Below are positions 1 to 9,626 of a stretch of DNA of 36,729 nt, piece by piece (position 1 is the stretch's first letter; every line of letters begins with the position of its first letter). The notes below the pieces were generated by a model that worked only from the letters and a program-made list of their open reading frames with translations, had not been told where the DNA came from and did no database searches. Position numbers and translations under genes: made by a program. This DNA comes from Prorocentrum cordatum. Its lineage: Eukaryota > Sar > Dinophyceae > Prorocentrales > Prorocentraceae. The stretch covers positions 64,001 through 100,729 of the forward strand of contig CAUYUJ010001483.1 of NCBI GenBank assembly GCA_963575745.1, read 5' to 3'.

Positions 1-75
1 CCTGATATCATCCCTTCCTCAATTTGTTCTTCCTCCATGCTCTCCCACGCCCTCACTATCACAAGACACACGCAC

Positions 76-852
76 CTATGCACCCTCGCGTTGCAGTCCA
101 CGCGGGCTGCATTCATCCTCGGATCCACCACTAGTAGCGCCATGAGGCTCCTCAAGATGTCCCCCAAACGGCGCGACACCCTTGCCATGAGACGTGCGTG
201 TATCATCGTGTTGTAGGTAGAACTCTTCCAGGAGACGCGCCATGCTGTTCACTCTCTCTTGTAGGTTGGGCCCAGCAGGCACAGGCATTGTTTTCTGACG
301 CTTCTTGCCGTTCTCGACGTAGCGCGTCTTCACGACGCTGCGACTCGCGAGCCACGTCACATGTTCCTCGTGAACCCGAATACGGGGGGCATGGGTGAGG
401 GGCTTCTTTGTGAGAGCAGCGAGCGCCTGCGGATCACACTCGATCGACAATCTGGCACTGGTGGCCAGCGCTGTCATAACACGGGCGGGGTGGGTTGTTC
501 CAGAAGCGCCGACGACCTCGACCACGCACGAACTCGGTATATCATCGATCAATTGTTTCCGAGGTCGTGATAGAGAAGCAGGGCTAAGACTGTCAGCGGA
601 TGGGTCACCGTCTCGCCCCACCCCGCGCATGAGCTTCAATGTTGTCTCATTGCGGAGGCGGACAAGCTCATCATACATCGAAAGGTCTTTCCCGACGAGT
701 TTCTGAAATTTTGCATCCAATTTGTCACACGTAACAAACGTGTATCCATCTTTCTCTTGGGCGAAGGGCTTCCAACACCCGCCATCCGTCTGTGAGGGGC
801 CCTTCCTGATAGCGACACACCCCGTCTCAATGGAAGTGCTGTCAGCGCACAT
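76..852 (-). CDS. Intronless 258-aa protein of unknown function, probable retrogene
   Basis: The ORF is open for 258 codons from ATG at 852 and contains no recognisable intron. I do not recognise the family. The N-terminal half has a charged helical stretch (about residues 45-75, KLDAKFQKLVGKDLSMYDEL). A basic patch lies near residue 185 (KKRQK) and the C-terminal 40 residues are Gly/Ser/Glu-rich and probably disordered. The start is chosen because a spliced-leader relic lies at 929-910, leaving a 58-nt leader, which fits a trans-spliced dinoflagellate mRNA. In dinoflagellates, genomic relics of the leader next to an intronless gene are the known mark of mRNA reinsertion (established knowledge); that it applies here is inference. 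It lies downstream of, and on the same strand as, the 1823-4918 gene. No stop or frameshift interrupts it, so it may still be functional. Confidence 0.6.
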   Translation of the reverse strand: MCADSTSIETGCVAIRKGPSQTDGGCWKPFAQEKDGYTFVTCDKLDAKFQKLVGKDLSMYDELVRLRNETTLKLMRGVGRDGDPSADSLSPASLSRPRKQLIDDIPSSCVVEVVGASGTTHPARVMTALATSARLSIECDPQALAALTKKPLTHAPRIRVHEEHVTWLASRSVVKTRYVENGKKRQKTMPVPAGPNLQERVNSMARLLEEFYLQHDDTRTSHGKGVAPFGGHLEEPHGATSGGSEDECSPRGLQREGA

Positions 853-909
853 CGTGCACTAGTGCGTGTGTGATGTCGGAGGGTACGCGAGAAACGTTGA
901 ACAAGCCTG

Positions 910-929
910 CTTGAGCCAACATGGTTCGG
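910..929 (-). other. Relic dinoflagellate spliced leader (DinoSL)
   Basis: On the minus strand this reads CCGAACCATGTTGGCTCAAG. Against the conserved DinoSL (which ends CCATTTTGGCTCAAG), it matches 18 of 21 positions by eye, with one gap and two substitutions, and the 3' block TTGGCTCAAG is exact. It sits directly upstream of the ATG at 852. A genomic copy of the leader at this place is expected only if a mature trans-spliced mRNA was copied back into DNA. Confidence 0.65.
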
Positions 930-1822
930 ACCAGGCCACGTCGGACCGAAACGCACGCTGTCGCCCCCGATGTGTTTGACATGTTATTGCTAACGTGGCC
1001 TAAATATATAGTACTTATTTTGTTTATGTGAGGTGTGCCTGCATTGATACGCTTGCGCCCCCGCTTGGTCGGGGGGATGTCGGATGTTTGGTCGACCCAA
1101 CGGTGCGTCATGCAGTTGCGTGCGGTATATGCGAATGCTTGTGTGTTGCGTTGGTTCAACCAGGGCCTATGCCCCCCGCCCTCCCCCTCGGAAAATTGTT
1201 TAGAGCTGCCAGGGTTAGGGGCGATGGCCATGAGAACGACATGAGTGTGAGAAATGCGGTTGTCCAATGTGAGCGGACCGTGCTGTGAACCGTAAACGCC
1301 CAGACCATTTGAGCTGCGAGTGGTCTTACACTGTTCCTCTCCCGCACATCCCATCGTCCTCCTCATTCCCGTCAAGTGCCGCTGCTGCTCTCCCCATCCT
1401 CTACCGTCCCCATGTGCCCTCATCATCCTCACTCTCATCCTCAACCTAGGTTTCGTTATCTGCGGAGCTTTTCGACTCTGGTCGGGATGCGGGGCTTCGC
1501 ATCGGCTGCCTCCATGGGGCCCGACGTGGCCAGCGCAGCAGTCACGTCGCAGCGTGGCTGTACCCACATGCTTGATCGCATGGCCAGGCCGCGTCTCGCA
1601 GAGACGCTCAAAAGAAGACTGGCACACCATCGTGCCATGGCTGAAAAACGTGCGCGGCAAGCAAGTTGGGAGCGAGGTTGTGAGATGTGTAAGTGTGTTG
1701 CTGTTGTGCACAACGGATACACATACAACTCACGTGTTCATGTCAATGCATCTCTGACACATGCTAGAAGAAGACAAGGCAGTGAGGAGGGGACGCTGCG
1801 CTGCACCACCGCCACATTAGAA
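930..1822. other. Intergenic stretch; one possible plus-strand exon
   Basis: Mostly unassigned sequence between the two minus-strand genes. On the plus strand, about 1490-1688 reads as an open, Arg/Ala-rich segment (MRGFASAASMGPDV, then LAETLKRRLAHHRAMAEKRA). It ends directly before a consensus 5' splice site, GTAAGT, at 1689-1694. This could be an isolated first exon or exon relic, but no partner exon was found. The long minus-strand ORF over 842-1711 is not convincing as protein. Confidence 0.2.
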
Positions 1823-4800
1823 TTAAGCCTTCGCCCTCTTGGCAGGGGGGGGTGTCGCCGACGGCCTCGATGACGCTGCCATCGCGGTGGGGAGCTGCAA
1901 CAGCTCAACGCCAGGCTGCACAACGCTTGTGTTGGTCATTACTGGGATAGTAATTTCATGATTGATCCATTCGCATGCTGCGTGGACCTTTAAACAAACA
2001 GAAATCTCACTCATGCGCATGTTCGCCACCGAACTATCGGGCGCATGCTTCACGTGCCAAAATGGGATCGTGCCAATGTGCGTTCCAGGGGGATCTGCCT
2101 TGGGCATCAGCCAGATACGGTCGTCCCTGGAACACGAGAACTTACCCGAGTGCTTTAAAGCCAGGCCATTGGCTGGGACCTTCGTCCCGATCCCGATGTT
2201 GAAAGTCAGGGGAACCAGCGTGAGTTCCCCTTTGCCAAAACGGGCGTTGGAAAAAACTGCGGTTGTCAACTTGGCTCCGTGCGTGCACTGCACATTGACA
2301 TCAGGCACGTGATCCAAAAAAGCATGCCACAGCACCTCCTTGAGGTGCGCCTTGAACAAGTCCATCGTCATGCTCTTGTCAGCCTGGGGGCTCGCACGAG
2401 GCACTCCCCATCGCCATTTCACCCCTCTGCCCAAAACGGGGCCACCCTACTTTATCATCCCCGTCATCCTCATCGTCCTACTGTTTGTCCTGTCCTCTTC
2501 CTCTTCCTCTTCCCCCTCACCCCTTCCTCCTCCTCCTCCTCCTTCTCCTCCTCCTTTTTCATCCTCCTCCTCGCCGTCCTCATTATTATCATTATTATCC
2601 TCCTCCTCCTCCTCCTCCTCCTCCTCCTCGCGTTCCTCCTCATCATCCTCATCCTCTTCCTTCTTCTCCTCCTCTTCCTCATCCTCCTCTTCCACTTCCT
2701 CGTCCTCCTCCCACCCCTGTTTTTCCTTTTCCTACCCCCCCAGCCCAGTCGTCCTGAATCCGCTTGAAGCTCTCGACTCCGTAGACGCTCACAGGGATGG
2801 TCACCGTCACCTATGGCGGGCGCGAGAATGGGAAGCGAAGGAACGGCGAGAGGGGGTAGCATAGTAGAAAGAGAAGGAGCAGGAGGAGGAGGAGGAGGAG
2901 GAGGAGGAAAAGGAGGGAGAGCAAGAGGATGGGATATGCGGATGATGATGGGGAGGAGGAGGAGGAGGAGGAGGAGGAGGAGGAGGAGAGGAGGATCCGG
3001 ATCAGGAGTACCAGCAGCAGCATCAGCAGACGGAGAGGGTGGAGGGGCGGCGAGGAGGGGCGATGAGGAAGAGTGAGGAGGAGGAGGAGGAGGAGGAGGA
3101 GGAGGAGGAAGAGGAGGACACCTTGTACTCGTCCAGCAGCTCGGCGGGGGCCAGCTGGATGTACGGCGGCACGTACTTCTTGCGAACCTGCGACCCCTTC
3201 ACCAGGAAGACGGCATCCTGCGTCATCTTGGCGATCGTGAACTCGTCGTCTGAGCCCTTATGCTTCTTGATGACGGCGTTCACCTCGAACCCATGGTGCT
3301 TCAAGGACTCCTGGATTGCCTGCCCACGGGGATCGACGAAGCCGACGGCGTGCTCGGTGGTGGTCTTCGCGCTCTCCGACGCAGCCGTGTACTCCCACGG
3401 CAGTTTGTTCTTCGGCAGCCCCCTCAATGTCGGATCAATTTTGAAACATTCATCGGAAAAGTCCGTGCGAATAGCATCCAAGTCGGCGAAGGTCTTTCTC
3501 CCCATGCATTTTTTGAATGGATGTGCATGACTGATTTAATTCGAAGCTGCTCAGCAGCTTGACCTTCTCAATGTCACCGATATGTCCAACAGGGCCTCCA
3601 ATCTCGAAAAACTTCTCGATGGGTTCGATGTTGCCAACAACCTGAGTGCAAAGTGATTTCTTATACCCCGTAACTGATTGGCAGTCTGACGACGAAAACA
3701 AACGAGACTGGTTATCCCTGCAATGCTGCCCTGGCGCAACTAGGGCGGCCTTCACCATTGCGCTGACATATTTCGAACCTTGAATAAAATTGATATCGGC
3801 CATCGCCTTGAAGATCGCGGTGTGGATCTCTCGCGTGAACCTCTGGGTGCCGCTGAACTTGACGAGGTCGTGAAGGAGCGATCCATCGGGCCCCCCGCTG
3901 AACTTGCGGACGAACTTCGCCATAGACTCGACCTGATCTTTCAAGTGAGGCTTCTCGTCTTCGATCATTCTGACCACCGTCGGTATCTGAGGGCCCCCCT
4001 TCCATGGAGGCAATGACTGGCAGATGCGACATTCGAGGCCCTGGGTGTGTGTGGGGGGGGGGGGGGGGGGGGTTGGTCGTTCCCTATTTCCCGAGGTCCC
4101 AAGCCCCGTCCCCCCCAGGACGCAAACCCTGATCGCATCTGGCATTCACCCCTCCCCATAACCTTGAGTTCGATGAACCTCTTCATGGTCAAGTAACCTC
4201 GAGGAGGGTCTGCAACTGATCCTGCAACTGCTCGCTCCCATTGCCGCTGTTGCCAGCGCGCTGGAGAAAGTCAGCTAGGTCGGGACATCTTCGATCCACC
4301 TCCCACTTCACGACCAGCACCTTGCAGCCCTCAGAGATTGACATGTTGTACGACGGGCACTTGGACAACACTTTCTCCAAGCTGATGCCATTTGAAATGG
4401 CCAACTCCGAACAGTCCGTCTTCACCCCATTGACCAGGCAACGTACCCCTTGAAACGTATGGGGGCATGATACACTGAGGAAGCGGCAATGGTGGCTCTC
4501 GATCGGTGCCAAGTACCCGTCACTTGCATCAACCAAGCGTTTGTTGAACAACCACTGCTCGTGTCCAACTTCTCCTGGCGCTTTCTCGAACGCGCGAGGT
4601 GAACGCAACTCCGTTTTCACTCATCCTTGCTCCATGATCCTGGTGATCAACGCATGCACCTTCTGAATAGAAACTCCCGTGCTGAACCTGTTCTTGGGAT
4701 GCACCCCCCATGTTTTGTGAAACCGCTACAACTTGTTCATATGTCAATCCATTCGCCAAGAGTGTGCTGCATATTCCCTCGGCAGCTGCCTTGATCTGTG

Positions 4801-4918
4801 ATGCTGTCCCATTGTAGTGTTCCTGAATCTGCTCCTTAATGCCAGGGATCATTCTGTCCATGACCTGCGAAATCGCAGTGTCAACCATCGCGTCGGCGGA
4901 AGAAGCCGCCGCTGCCAT
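1823..4918 (-). CDS. Inferred three-exon gene, protein of unknown function (~730 aa)
   Basis: Inferred exons: 4918-4198 (ATG at 4918, start MAAAASSADAM), 4040-3122 and 2383-1823 (TAA). Both inferred introns are GT-AG and phase 0, so the reading continues as ...TLLE/GLECRICQ... and ...LLDEYK/ADKSMT.... The protein is helical and soluble-looking, has a CRIC motif at the start of exon 2, and ends in a basic nuclear-localisation-like tail (PPPAKRAKA). I do not recognise a family. Three faults break a simple reading: a +1 frame change at a C6 run (4704-4709), an in-frame TGA at 4621-4623, and a +1 change at a T6 run (3510-3515). They could be assembly errors or decay. An SL-like remnant lies 32 nt upstream of the ATG. 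The ORF extends upstream in frame to 5098, but that part is low-complexity Pro/Ser. Confidence 0.45.
2384..3121 (-). other. Inferred intron with inverted (AGG)n/(CCT)n arms
   Basis: Donor AAG/GTGTCC at 3122/3121 and acceptor CCCCCAG/GCT at 2384/2383, both phase 0. Nearly the whole interior is simple sequence. About 2497-2745 is CCT/TCC-rich on the plus strand and about 2874-3117 is GGA-rich, so in the transcript the two arms are complementary, separated by a loop of about 130 nt. The long poly-Ser, poly-Leu, poly-Glu and poly-Arg ORFs here are products of the trinucleotide repeats, not proteins. Confidence 0.45.
4041..4197 (-). other. Inferred short intron with a C20 tract
   Basis: 157-nt GT-AG interval, donor CTCGAG/GTTACT and acceptor CACACCCAG/GGCCTC, phase 0 on both sides. 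A run of 20 C (minus strand, plus-strand G at 4053-4072) sits just before the acceptor, where a polypyrimidine tract belongs. Stops in frame within the interval and natural-looking protein on both sides support the intron. Confidence 0.5.
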
Positions 4919-4949
4919 GACGCAGCGGGGAGGTACACCCCTGAGAAGA

Positions 4950-4966
4950 GAGCCAAAACGGCTGCG
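4950..4966 (-). other. Possible truncated DinoSL remnant
   Basis: Minus strand CGCAGCCGTTTTGGCTC matches 15 of 17 positions of the corresponding part of DinoSL, but the terminal AAG is replaced by TCTTCTCAG, which itself resembles a splice acceptor. It lies 32 nt upstream of the ATG at 4918. The downstream gene appears to have introns, so a simple retrogene origin is not obvious; chance is possible. Confidence 0.3.
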
Positions 4967-5100
4967 AAAACCAACACAAACCACGGGGGGGTCGGCATAG
5001 GACCTGGAGGGGGAGGAGTATTGGGCATGGGGAGGCGCAGAACTGGTAGCAACGATGCAGGGATTGAACATGCGACGGGGGCGGGGGGGGAAGGACATAT

Positions 5101-5131
5101 AACCTACTTAGGTGAGTTCGCTAAGTAGGTT
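5101..5131. repeat. Perfect 10-bp inverted repeat beside the copia fragment
   Basis: AACCTACTTA at 5101-5110 and its exact complement TAAGTAGGTT at 5122-5131 with an 11-nt loop. It opens a locally AT-richer, degenerate stretch (5101-5230) with recurring CGCTAAGTA and AACTTACT words, between the minus-strand gene and the pol remnant. It may mark the left edge of the insertion. Confidence 0.6.
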
Positions 5132-5508
5132 ACTAAACTGACATAGTGAACTTACTAACTCCACTCAAGTAGATACTGTCAACTTACAGAAGCTCGCTAA
5201 GTACATCACGTATCTTCGCTAACCAAATGGCGTGGATAGCGTAACCACCTTCGTAACCGCCCTGGTCGGCTACGCTGGTTCGCTATCTCTGCTATGGCCT
5301 TACCGCGCCCAGGATATGGTTAGTCAGCTTACACCCAACTTGCTCAAGTTATACCTTGGTTATAACCAGCTTCTATGTCTTTGCAAACACTTACAACTGA
5401 CAGAAGGACATACTAACCAGGCCCATCGTCCCAGCAGGGCCGAAGAGCCGGAGCCCGAACCGTCAGAAGACGGGAAGCGACTGGTCTACAAGCTTCACTG
5501 TAATTAAC

Positions 5509-6063
5509 ATGGGCCATCCCGGCAATCGCAAATTTGTTCGAGTGATGCGGGCAGGTGGCGCCAAGCAGCGACTCGTCCGGTGGGTCCGGAAACACTTCGT
5601 CTGCTCGGACTGCGCGGAGCGGTCGAAATCGGGGGCCAATCGTCACGTGGCTCTGTCCAGGATTTTCAGATTCAATCATATTGTCGGGGTGGACCTGTTC
5701 TATATGGAGTTCCAGGGCGTGACGTATCCCTACCTGAATGTGGTAGACCACGGATCCAATCCTCAGGTGGTCTCCCGAGTCGAGAGCGCTACGGCTGTTG
5801 CGGTCTGGTCCGAGTTTGTGAGGTCATGGATCCGTCCGCTGGGTGCGCCACATATGATCATCTCCGACGGTAGTTCGGAGTTCGGCGCCCGTTTCGCTCG
5901 AGGTTTGGAGCAGTGGGGGATTTTCCACCAAGTGTGTGACGCCGACTCCCCCTGGCAGAACGGGAGGGTCGAGAGACACGGACGCTGGATTAAGGATCGA
6001 GTGCGAGTAGAACTAGAGGCAGGGTCGACTCTGCCAGCCAACCTCCAGGAGCTCGATGATTGA
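5509..6063 (+). pseudogene. Ty1/copia integrase domain (zinc finger and DDE core)
   Basis: The His pair of the HHCC finger is split by a frame change: KLHCN ends in one frame near 5504 and GHPGN resumes at 5512 after an apparent 4-nt insertion. The Cys pair follows as CSDCAE. The catalytic triad is visible: Asp in VGVDLFY, Asp in IISDGSSEF and Glu in NGRVERHGRW. The stop at 6061-6063 is a TGA in the middle of the domain; the same frame continues with family-typical sequence (FWHRGGFSPLQLVFGENP). This is a remnant of the strand-transfer enzyme that inserts element cDNA. Confidence 0.85.
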
Positions 6064-6890
6064 ATATTCGAGCTCACGTCTCACAAGAACCGTTTTTGGC
6101 ACAGAGGGGGTTTTTCGCCGCTCCAGCTCGTGTTTGGCGAAAATCCTCGCCTCCCTCATGATCTCCTGTCCGACGACCATAGAGCCATTCCAGGATGGCA
6201 AGATCTTACCAGCCCGTCCTCAGAACAGGACGAGGCTGGTGCCGAATTCGCCCGGGCCCAGGCCATCCGAGCCGCCGCCAGAAGATTGGCCATGGAGGCT
6301 ACCTCCCCAGACAAAATCTCCAAGGCGGCCAGGGCCAGGACTCCCAGATCCAGGAAGTTTACCCCAGGCCAGTGGGTGTTCGTGTGGCGCCAGTACACCA
6401 GGGTTTCCTCCAGAGCCGACTCCTTGGGTGGACGTCGAGCTGGATGGACCGGCCCGGTTCGTGGTGTTGGCCGAAGGAGGCACTGTTTGGGTGGCGGTCC
6501 GGGCTCGTTTGTGGAAGTGTTCCTCCGAACAGATCCGGCTGGCCAGCCCCGAGGAGGAATATGGGCTTCAGCTGGCCGAGGACCCGCGCCGGCAGGACCT
6601 CCTCCAGGCCGCCCAGGCCCGACGTGTGACGGCTGTCGACGTCCAGCGAGAGGGCCCCCCACCTGAGGATGCCTGGGACCAGGCAGCTCAAGCTGACCTC
6701 GACTCCGGGCCCAAGGTTCCCGGGACCGGCCCAGAGCCCGACGTGGGCCCCGGACCAGAGCCTCCGGCTCCTGCCCCTTCGGCGACCAGGCCGTTGGGTT
6801 TCCCTCCGAAGCCGCCAAGGAGCGGCGTCTCTCGAGCCGGATCGGTCAGTGCTCATAGCCTGGGTCTGAAAGAACTGGACTTCCTTCTAT
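6064..6890 (+). pseudogene. Integrase C-terminal region of the copia remnant
   Basis: Frame 1 carries SPLQLVFGENPRLP, then AIRAAARRLAMEA and FTPGQWVFVWRQ. After about 6400 the recognisable text moves to frame 2: FVVLAEGGTVWVAVRARLW, then CSSEQIRLASPEEEYG, both typical of the C-terminal integrase segment in dinoflagellate copia elements. Beyond about 6650 the sequence is a Pro/Ser/Gly-rich linker of little value for identification. Confidence 0.7.
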
Positions 6891-7461
6891 CTCCGAGCTG
6901 TCTAGGGAGAGCCGTCAGCCCTCTCGCCCTCTACTCCTCCTCCCTCCCCAGGCGGAGCCCGAGTCGAGAGGGCCTCGGAGCCATCGCCGGCCGATCCCGT
7001 CCCTTTATCTGCTCACCGCTCCTCTCCTCGTCCGGCTCTCAACCCCGTTTCCTCTGTTCCCCCTTTCCCTCCAGGGAATGCCGGCTCCAAGGCACGGGGT
7101 CGACTGCCTCAGCCGGACGACGTCCCGGCGTGCATACGGGCGACACGCGCCGAGAGCGCACCGCCCGAACTCAAAAGGGCCAGGACCCTAGAGGCCCGTG
7201 CTCCTGTCTCCCCCGACTCCTCCGTTGGTCGGTCCTCTCCCTCCTCTCCTCCTCCTCCTCGTCCGCCTTCCTCTGGTCTTGGTGGTGGTGGTGGCACTCC
7301 GGGTGCTCAGTCGTTTCCTCCTCCAGGCCAGGAGCCGTTTGAGTCGAACCGAAGACCCATCGAGGCCAGGCACGAACTAAGACGCCCCGTGCAGGAACGA
7401 ATCCAGGCTCTCGAGCCCCGGAACAAGTCTCGATCCCCAGGACAACGAGGGAGGCTGGAAG

Positions 7462-8110
7462 GTGAGGTCGAGGAGACGGATGATTTCTGGGTGGTCCCAG
7501 GACCGCAAGGAGGGCTCACCGTCCAGGCTGGTCAATCCAGTGCTTGGATCGGGTGCACCGACCGAAACAGTCAGGATGGAAGCACCTTCGCTGCCAGCCA
7601 GGGGGGGAGAGATCACGTTGAAGAAGCTTACGCCTCAGGAAAGGCAGAAATTCCAGGCCTCTGACAGGAAGGAGTGGCAGGCGATGCTGCAGTCCGGGGG
7701 TGTCCGAGTCGTCCCACCGGACCAAGCGGCGACGATCCGCGACACCTTCGCGGAGCCCGAGGCAAAGCCACGCTGGTGTGTCCACGGGCATAAGGATCCG
7801 GACTCAGGGTCTCTCGCCGTGTATGCCCCCAGCCCCGAGACATCGTTTCGGGATCTTAGGTGACATCGCCGATGTCAAGAACGCCTTCACCCAGTCCGAC
7901 CCCGACCAGGTCCCAGGGCCAGATCTGTGTGGAGCCGTGCGAAGGGATCGAGGTCGAGCCAGGCTCCCTGATCCACCTCCTGGTGAATGTGTACGGACTG
8001 GACAACGCGCCCGTGGCCTGGCGTCGCACGGTAGTAGGTTGTCTGGAGAAGCGCGGGTTCGTGCGCAGTCTATTGGAGCCGTGCTGGTGGATCAAGTACT
8101 GCTGCTGTAA
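7462..8110 (+). pseudogene. Reverse transcriptase N-terminal half (copia remnant)
   Basis: Frame 1 carries RKEWQAMLQSGGVRVV and KPRWCVHGHKDPDSG, matching the start of Ty1/copia RT. Near 7850 it passes to frame 2 (GDIADVKNAFTQSDP, holding the first catalytic Asp), then to frame 3 (CEGIEVEPGSLIHLLVNVYG, followed by LDNAPVAWRRTV and a terminal CWW). Homology ends near 8095. The YxDD block and RNase H are absent. Confidence 0.8.
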
Positions 8111-8550
8111 TGCGACGAGGTCCGCGCGGGCGCGTCCACGACGCAGAACGGCACGTCGTGGGATCCGAAAATACGTCGCAACAATTATGCCGCCCAGCGT
8201 AGGTTGACCTCCCAATCGCTCGACTACTGGCAGGAACGGGAATACAATGATACTGTGATAGTTGCCAAGGCCGCGCTAACAGCGATTTTGGTCAACGGCG
8301 ATGTTGGGAGTCCGATTTTTGTGACACCGAGCTCGCACATAACAAATGGTAGGAAATCACGAACCACGCTCTCCTATATTTCACATGTGCGAATGCATCG
8401 AGCGAATTGTAGGAAAGCATTGGTTTGGCCACGAACCAGTCCCACTTACAATGCCGAAACCTATATCGCCGTTGCTTGCATTGCCGTTAGCGCGTCTACG
8501 GAGATGCCTTGGTTGTAGGTGTATCAGCTGCACTTGCTGGCGCCTTGATT
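8111..8550. other. No gene recognised
   Basis: Between the RT truncation point and the next minus-strand remnant I see no domain, repeat or splice site I can support. Minus-strand sequence just below 8551 stays mildly protein-like (NQGISVDALTAMQATAI) between TGA stops, so the remnant at 8551-9231 may once have extended into it. Confidence 0.4.
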
Positions 8551-9231
8551 TCATCGTGGTTGCACTGGTTGAATATCGTAACTGCCAGTCTGAAGTCCTC
8601 GCCCCGCTTGTAGAGCGACTCCATCTCGCACAGTGCCGAACCGAAGGGTTGCTGTGGTGCATCCATAAGTCTGGAAGGTGGCGGTGGTAAGTCTATCGTC
8701 TTCGAGCACCAAGTACGTAGTTAGCTCTGTGGACGAAGGTTGGCATCGCGATAGTGGTGCAGCGGCCATGTCTGGCTTCAGCGGCGGAAAAGAAAGTGCG
8801 CGCGGGCGGGAGCTGTTGCGTAATGCCAGCTGTCCTCGCCCACGCTCTTCGATGGACCGATTTGCCTTCCAGCCTACTGGGCAACGAATGTCACGTCCTC
8901 AATCTGTAGGTAGTGAGTCCAATGTAAACGGCTTCGGGTCGTGTCTGTGGTCTCCCTTGTCGCTGACCTCGTCAAGCTGGCTGTCGTCGTCCTGTGGTGT
9001 AGTGGCGTCTGCGTCGACGCGCGTTGTGCCAGGTAGCGCTGGTGGTTGGTGGTCGGCGCGTCTCCATGGGTTGGTTGGTGCCGGCGGTGGTCGCGCGGCT
9101 TCTGGTGGTGGGCCTTGCGGTGGTGTCGTTGGTTGCGGCATTGGCATCTTGGGCTTCGGTGGTGGTGTGGGTTGCGGCGGCGCAGGTGGAGCTCGTGGAG
9201 GTTCTGGCCTCCTGAAGTCAATGCGCTGCAC
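8551..9231 (-). pseudogene. Pro-rich protein remnant interrupted by one TGA
   Basis: One minus-strand frame is open from 9231 to 8551 apart from a single TGA at 8899-8901. The upstream part is Pro/Ala/Lys-rich (PPAPPQPTPPPKPK) and probably disordered; the downstream part is ordinary sequence (STELTTYLVLEDDRLTTATF). I recognise no family. The plus-strand Gly/Val/Trp-rich ORFs over the same bases are shadows. Confidence 0.35.
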
Positions 9232-9480
9232 TCTAATGCGGCGGTGTAGGCAGTAGGTGACCAGACACTGCTTCAGAATTATGGCCTGGTGTTAGTATAT
9301 CGCAATGTACGTGGTTGATGTCAATGTTCGCCAGAATGTTCTTCATCTTGGCTGGTGGTCTGTAATTGAAGGTGACTCCCAAGGAGAGGCATCTGCATGG
9401 TGGGCATTGGCTGTGATGCGTGCTCAACTGAACCTATTGGGACCATGTGGCGTTATGGGAATATGTTAAACACTGGCGTG
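9232..9480. other. Spacer without recognisable gene
   Basis: No coding signal or clear repeat; it leads into the first satellite module at about 9490. Confidence 0.4.
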
Positions 9481-9489
9481 AGTGTGAGC

Positions 9490-9626
9490 TCGCCTTTTTC
9501 CCGGAAAGGGCGTAGGCCCAGGGTTCTCTTTTAGTAGGTTTCCCCTCCGTTTTGACGGCTGTAGGGCCGGCGAATTTCTTTTGTGATAAATAACGAAATC
9601 GCGTAGGGCTGGCGAATTAAACATTG
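9490..9626 (+). repeat. Dispersed ~120-bp CCCGGAAA module, copy 1
   Basis: Core order: TTCCCGGAAAGGGCG, GGCCCAGGGTTCTCTTTTAG, a short C/T-rich stretch, GACGGCTGTAGGGCCGGCG, GATAAATAACGAA, a second GGGC(C/T)GGCGAATTA, then GAGGATGTCTCGAGC. Other copies start near 12985, 20757, 20908, 21345, 23709 and 25247. The module often stands directly before a run of GATGTCTCGAGCGAAACGCT repeats. Confidence 0.7.

Larger units (their letters stand above)
5232..8110 (+). mobile_element. Truncated Ty1/copia-type retrotransposon pol, decayed
   Basis: In order: a short stretch ending KLHCN, integrase zinc finger and DDE core, integrase C-terminal region, Pro-rich linker, and the N-terminal half of reverse transcriptase. 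The order integrase before RT is that of Ty1/copia (Pseudoviridae-type) elements. The reading moves through several frames, has an in-frame TGA, and stops near 8110 before the YxDD box; RNase H and LTRs are not seen. Only this element lies on the plus strand, against the direction of all other gene-like sequence. It is not capable of autonomous movement. Confidence 0.8.

Noticed and set aside
842-1711. 289-codon minus-strand ORF
   Set aside because: It overlaps the leader relic and the retrogene leader, and its composition (His/Thr/Arg/Gly-rich, no pattern) looks like chance opening.
2279-3076. Long ORFs of poly-Leu, poly-Ser, poly-Glu and poly-Arg in several frames on both strands
   Set aside because: They are direct translations of (CCT)n and (AGG)n simple repeats inside an inferred intron.
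6220-6856. Minus-strand ORFs over the copia linker
   Set aside because: Shadows of a GC-rich, Pro-coding linker; the plus strand carries recognisable integrase sequence.
8678-9256. 192-codon plus-strand Gly/Val/Trp-rich ORF
   Set aside because: It is the complement of a Pro-rich minus-strand reading that has better continuity and composition.
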